Shown here: positions 60,611 through 64,000 of the stretch, one piece after another
How positions within the stretch are numbered: the stretch's first letter is position 1
Layout: every line of letters starts with the position of its first letter
The notes under the pieces: model-generated
What the model was told of the DNA's origin: nothing
Databases searched by the model: none
Seen by the model: the letters and a program-made list of their open reading frames with translations, nothing else
Source of the DNA: JAFDWR01 sp038216655
GTDB taxonomy: Bacteria; Armatimonadota; Fimbriimonadia; Fimbriimonadales; Fimbriimonadaceae
Length of the DNA stretch: 64,000 nt
Direction: 5' to 3'
Assembly: GCA_038216655.1 (NCBI GenBank)
Contig: JBBQPZ010000015.1
Span: 1 to 64,000, forward strand
Made by a program: the position numbers and the translations under genes

Positions 60611-61241
60611 GCGTGGAGGTTATCACACAGAGCAGAGCTTCGGCCACTTTCGGATGGTAGATGGTTCCGACGCCCTCGGCGATCGTCTTACGCGCCGCGG
60701 CTTCTCCGTCAATTCGCCGAGAATCAACGTACGCCGTGACAACGTTCAAAATCTCCGCGTTAAAAGGGGGCTGGAACACCTGTCCATCCATCTCTTTGGG
60801 GAAGTCATCATAGCGCATGTGATGAAACCGGACGGTGCTGGCGAGGTGGCGAAGCGAGGGGACGAGTTCGAGCATCGCGCCGCTGACCTCGGCGTGGCGA
60901 TCATAGGTTGCCTTCTCCGCTGCCGTCCAAGTGGTGTGACTCATCAATTCGTACGGGATCGCGCATAGACCGATGTCCCGCAAATGAACCGCCATTTCCA
61001 AGTCGTGACGCTCACGGCCCGTCAAGTGAAGTTCCCGGGCCACGAGCCGAGTTAGTTCCAAGACTTGCTGGGTTTTGCCATGATGCGACTGGTATCGAAG
61101 CTCGATTGCCGTGCTGAAGGCACCCATCGAATCCATGTATCGCTGTTCGAGCCGCTTCGGTAGCAGGAACTGAAGGTAGAAAATCAAACTCAACGTGCAA
61201 ATCACGCTTATCGAAAGCACGAGCACCGAGAAGAGACTCAT
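60576..61241 (-). CDS. Degenerate HD-GYP-like membrane protein
   Basis: This is a 221-residue protein with an N-terminal transmembrane helix (SLFSVLVLSISVICTLSLIF) followed by a helical region and an HD-GYP-like domain. The metal-binding His of the HD pair is replaced: LRDIGLCAIPYE stands where LHDIGKIAVPE is expected. HHMRYDDFP replaces HHERPDGTGYP, so the GYP motif is lost too. It is therefore probably not a phosphodiesterase and may act as a sensor partner. ATG 61241 overlaps the stop of the intact HD-GYP gene (ATGA). Confidence 0.8.
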   Translation of the reverse strand: MSLFSVLVLSISVICTLSLIFYLQFLLPKRLEQRYMDSMGAFSTAIELRYQSHHGKTQQVLELTRLVARELHLTGRERHDLEMAVHLRDIGLCAIPYELMSHTTWTAAEKATYDRHAEVSGAMLELVPSLRHLASTVRFHHMRYDDFPKEMDGQVFQPPFNAEILNVVTAYVDSRRIDGEAAARKTIAEGVGTIYHPKVAEALLCVITSTRVEEPLRRAVV

Positions 61242-62506
61242 TCGAATCTCCGGGAGATCGTCAAACGAAATGCCTCGACGACCGCGCAATCAAACTGTGT
61301 GCCCGAGCAACGCTGGAGTTCCAGTAGGGCATCCGCCTCGCTCATCGGATCACGGTACGTGCGTGTGCGAGTGTCGTCGTCGCCCGTCATCGCGTCGTAG
61401 GCGTCAACCACGGCGATGATCTTGCACTCAATCGGGATGCGGTGGTCAGGTAGCGCGTCCGGGTAGCCGGTCCCATCAGGTCGTTCGTGGTGGTGACGAA
61501 TCCAGGGCACAAGATCGGCGAATCCGGGTACCGGGGCGAGAATTTCCGCGCCCCATTCGGCATGACGGCGAACATGAACGAGTTCTTCCTCGGTGAGTTT
61601 GCCCGGCTTGTCAAGCACGCTCTCATTGACAGCGATCTTGCCGATGTCATGCAGCACCGCCGCCTCACGCACCAAGCGAGCCCGACGCGCAGAGAGTCCG
61701 AGCCGATACGCGACCTCCTCGGCGGTCCGTGATACCCGTTCGAGATGCCCATGGGTGTACGGGTGGGCTCTCTGCAGCATCTGAGTCAACGAGTGGATGG
61801 TCTCGTAATAGACCTCGTCCATCCTCGCTCGGTAAGTCAGTCCGGTGCGAAGCGCCCCGACCGGTATGAGGGTGGTTAGGATTGCCCAGTAGATCTTCTC
61901 GTTCAGCAGCACGCCAACCACCAACCCCACCAGGCTATAGAGTACAAAGCCGATCGCGGCGGTGCGAACGACAATGTCGGTGTTGGCCGACCAAGCCCGG
62001 CTGGTCAACGACCACTCAACATAGGCGACCAGGATCAGATTAACTGAGGCGTAGACGCCGATAAAGAGGATCATTGCCCCTTCGATCGGGGTATGGCTCG
62101 GGAAGCAGATCGTGATGACGAGGCCAGCCGCGGCTGAACTGATAATCGAGATGGCTGCATTGGAAGCGAGCCAGCGTCCTTCGACGCCCGAGGGGCGACC
62201 TCGCACCAGGAAGAAGCTCACCAGCGACGTCGCCACCACGTCCACAACCAGAGCGTTGGTGATCCCGACCGCGACCGCGACCGCGGCCACGAACGGCAGA
62301 GCGAACGTGATTCGAACGCCCCGCCGCGGGAGTTGTACCGGCAGGAACTCGGCGATCAAGGCCATCCCCGCCAGAATCGCGAGTAAGCCACGATTAGGGG
62401 GGGCGGAGTAACCCAGCGACGCCAGGGAAATAAACGCCACGAGGGCGAACCCCCAGAGGACGGCAAGACGGCGCACAAGCTGGTTTGTTGCAGCATGACT
62501 ACCCAT
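61238..62506 (-). CDS. Membrane-bound HD-GYP phosphohydrolase
   Basis: This is a 422-residue protein: seven or eight transmembrane helices in the first 220 residues, then an HD-GYP domain. The HD pair is in AAVLHDIGKIAVNESV, the GYP block is IRHHHERPDGTGYPDALPDH and the third metal-ligand segment is IIAVVDAYDAMTG, all intact. The likely product is a cyclic-di-GMP phosphodiesterase. GGAGG lies upstream of ATG 62506. It is the first gene of the operon with the degenerate HD partner, GT39 and xer genes. Confidence 0.88.
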   Translation of the reverse strand: MGSHAATNQLVRRLAVLWGFALVAFISLASLGYSAPPNRGLLAILAGMALIAEFLPVQLPRRGVRITFALPFVAAVAVAVGITNALVVDVVATSLVSFFLVRGRPSGVEGRWLASNAAISIISSAAAGLVITICFPSHTPIEGAMILFIGVYASVNLILVAYVEWSLTSRAWSANTDIVVRTAAIGFVLYSLVGLVVGVLLNEKIYWAILTTLIPVGALRTGLTYRARMDEVYYETIHSLTQMLQRAHPYTHGHLERVSRTAEEVAYRLGLSARRARLVREAAVLHDIGKIAVNESVLDKPGKLTEEELVHVRRHAEWGAEILAPVPGFADLVPWIRHHHERPDGTGYPDALPDHRIPIECKIIAVVDAYDAMTGDDDTRTRTYRDPMSEADALLELQRCSGTQFDCAVVEAFRLTISRRFE

Positions 62507-62583
62507 CTTCAAACCTCCGATTGCTGGAATCCTCCACTTTCATTCTAGTCAGTACAGGATGCGACAGCAAACGGCGAATGACA

Positions 62584-63591
62584 CTATTTTTTGGGTGCGA
62601 CCGTTGATATTCCCGTAAGACGAAGGGTGGTCTTCCCGACTAGCTGTTGCTCTGTGTAGGCTTGCGCCAACTGATTTAGGACGATTTTGAACCCGCCTTC
62701 GGTGCTCGCGTTCGCGGCGATCGTGTGAAAGGTCGCCGGGTCAAGGAAATACTCGACCTTGGCATTGAGCTTCAGCGGGATCGTCTTGATCCCCGTAACG
62801 TCCGCGTTCACGTTGTAAGTCTGGTTGATGAAGTCAGCCAAGTCGGTATCCAGCGTCAGCGTCGCGGTCACTCGCTGCGCCGGCTTGTTGTTCCAAGTCG
62901 ACATCCCCTCGTAGGTATACGTGTAGTCGAGCCGCTGAACGGCCTGTTTGCCGTCGGTTCCCTTCACCTTCTGGGGTTGGTAACCCACGGTCCGCTTCCA
63001 GGTATCGCCAACGCTCACCTCATCGAGCGGCAAACGGGGGCTCAGGTCCAGCGCCGACTCGAAGTTCCCCACAAACAGCATGAGTCGTTGCATCTCGACG
63101 ATATAGGGGCCAATGATCGAGGGCAGGCTGCCCTGAAAGAACGCCGAGTTCAGCCTCTGAAGCCGAGCCCCGCCGCCAGCCCCAGGCTTTTTGGGCTTAG
63201 AAAGATCCTGGTGGTCGATGATATCGTTCACCGGCGTAACCGTCAGCATCGCATCAAGGTCCGTCTTCTCGACATGAGTCAGAGGGCCGCGGTCGGCAGT
63301 CTCGCCATCGACCTGCGTCATCGTAGGGCGCTGGTAGTGGAGCACGGCAATGCCATCCGGCTTCACCTTCGTCACCTCAGTGGTGAACCCGTAGGTGAGC
63401 GTGAGTTCGGACGGAATGAACGTCTGAGACATGAAATTGCGTGCGTCGGTCTGCAGTTCCGACCTCACCTGATACTGCATCTTCTGACCCATCTTGAAGA
63501 CGTGAGCCAGGGTAATGGCCTTGGCCGTGGGCTTAGCCGTGCCTTGATGGCCGGCGGTCAGGAGGGCGAGCACGGAAACGAGTGCGAACAT
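62584..63591 (-). CDS. Secreted protein, DUF6263-like
   Basis: This is a 335-residue protein with a signal peptide (MFALVSVLALLTAGHQG). The motifs KMQYQVRSELQTDARN and LPLDEVSVGDTWKRTVGY link it to the genes at 16330 and 55622. ATG 63591 is preferred because TATATA ends seven bases upstream; GTG 63597 would add two residues. The family role is unknown. Confidence 0.7.
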   Translation of the reverse strand: MFALVSVLALLTAGHQGTAKPTAKAITLAHVFKMGQKMQYQVRSELQTDARNFMSQTFIPSELTLTYGFTTEVTKVKPDGIAVLHYQRPTMTQVDGETADRGPLTHVEKTDLDAMLTVTPVNDIIDHQDLSKPKKPGAGGGARLQRLNSAFFQGSLPSIIGPYIVEMQRLMLFVGNFESALDLSPRLPLDEVSVGDTWKRTVGYQPQKVKGTDGKQAVQRLDYTYTYEGMSTWNNKPAQRVTATLTLDTDLADFINQTYNVNADVTGIKTIPLKLNAKVEYFLDPATFHTIAANASTEGGFKIVLNQLAQAYTEQQLVGKTTLRLTGISTVAPKK

Positions 63592-63654
63592 AGTCACCTA
63601 TATAACGATCAAGGGGACCCAATCGTCCCCTTGATATCGCGAATTCATGGCAAA

Positions 63655-64000
63655 TTACCTGAGAGCTTGCTTGGCGATCACCATACGCTGGATCTCGCTG
63701 CAGCCTTCTCCAATCTCCGTCAACTTGGCATCACGCCACAGCTTCTCCACGAGATAATCGTAAGTCATACCGCGTCCGCCGTGGATTTGGATCGCCCGGT
63801 TCGTCACCCGATTCGACGCTTCACTCGCGAAGAGCTTGGCCATCGAGGCCTCCTTCACGACGTTCTTTCCCAAGTCAAAGCGGTGCGCCCCGCTGCGGAG
63901 CAGGTGCTGAGCGGCGGCGATGTCGACCTCGCTGTCGGCGAGCATGTTCTGCACCGACTGCATGTCGCACAGCCGTCGATTGAACTGCTCTCGGCCCTTG
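63655..64000 (-). CDS. Acyl-CoA dehydrogenase, C-terminal part (partial)
   Basis: The frame is open to the end of the window. The 115 visible residues are the last helices of an acyl-CoA dehydrogenase: REQFNRRLCDMQSVQNMLAD, KLFASEASNRVTNRAIQIHG and KLTEIGEGCSEIQRMVIAKQ (the family usually reads IYEGTSEIQR). The catalytic Glu and FAD-binding motif would be partly upstream and are not visible in full. It is on the same strand as the adjacent secreted-protein gene, 64 bases away. Confidence 0.9.
   Translation of the reverse strand, partial: KGREQFNRRLCDMQSVQNMLADSEVDIAAAQHLLRSGAHRFDLGKNVVKEASMAKLFASEASNRVTNRAIQIHGGRGMTYDYLVEKLWRDAKLTEIGEGCSEIQRMVIAKQALR

Overview
The window looks like a chromosomal stretch of a GC-rich, free-living diderm bacterium. 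The mix of a PilT-type twitching ATPase, a flagellar hook operon (fliK, flgD, a TIGR02530-type gene, flgE), a planctomycete-style DUF1552/DUF1592 gene pair, OmpW and other beta-barrel-like outer-membrane proteins, many lineage-specific secreted proteins and few Shine-Dalgarno sites suggests Armatimonadota, probably class Fimbriimonadia. That assignment is inference from gene content only; no 16S gene or phylogenetic marker set is present.

Layout. 1-1.9 kb: right end of an IS3-family element that cuts off an unknown gene, then two tandem paralogues. 2-7.6 kb: pilT, an SRPBCC protein, a dGTPase-like HD hydrolase, a serine hydrolase and a catalytic-domain-only 2-isopropylmalate synthase. 7.6-8.0 kb: a dead hicA-hicB pair, each gene with one nonsense codon. 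8-16 kb: secreted proteins, a TIGR01777 epimerase divergent from a DUF1990-like gene, a frameshifted phzF, glyQ without glyS, a DUF2807 lipoprotein, an HD-GYP protein and tatA. 16-31.5 kb: secreted or envelope proteins (CapA, DUF1552/DUF1592, an esterase, OmpW, a sortilin-like BNR protein, a porin-like protein), hisS, a TlpA-like redoxin and a class II aldolase. 32-36.5 kb: a zinc-ribbon protein, a REP-associated tyrosine transposase inside its own REP palindromes, and guaB. 36.6-45 kb: an unknown gene, ybjQ, folC, proline dehydrogenase and the hook operon. 45-57 kb: a HAD phosphatase, a 1101-residue glycosidase-like protein with basic tails, era, a LolA-like gene, a cystathionine synthase/lyase, pdxH, ald and a truncated ArgC-like protein. 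57.9-64 kb: an overlapping reverse-strand operon (HD-GYP protein, degenerate HD protein, GT39-type membrane glycosyltransferase, Xer recombinase), a secreted protein and the end of an acyl-CoA dehydrogenase.

Two themes run through the window. First, many genes have a TANNNT-like hexamer ending 6-7 bases before the start codon and no ribosome-binding site, which predicts widespread leaderless transcription. Second, the gaps are filled with palindromic repeats: a nested inverted-repeat element of about 165 bp (three copies), a CCCCTTCCTCTTGCCG-bounded element (three copies), a 116-bp GTCATTCCGA-bounded element (two copies), REP hairpins next to their likely transposase, and hexanucleotide microsatellites, one of which encodes a signal-peptide core.

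Most housekeeping calls are secure from family motifs. The secreted and lineage-specific proteins are described without a firm function. No rRNA, tRNA or CRISPR array was recognised.
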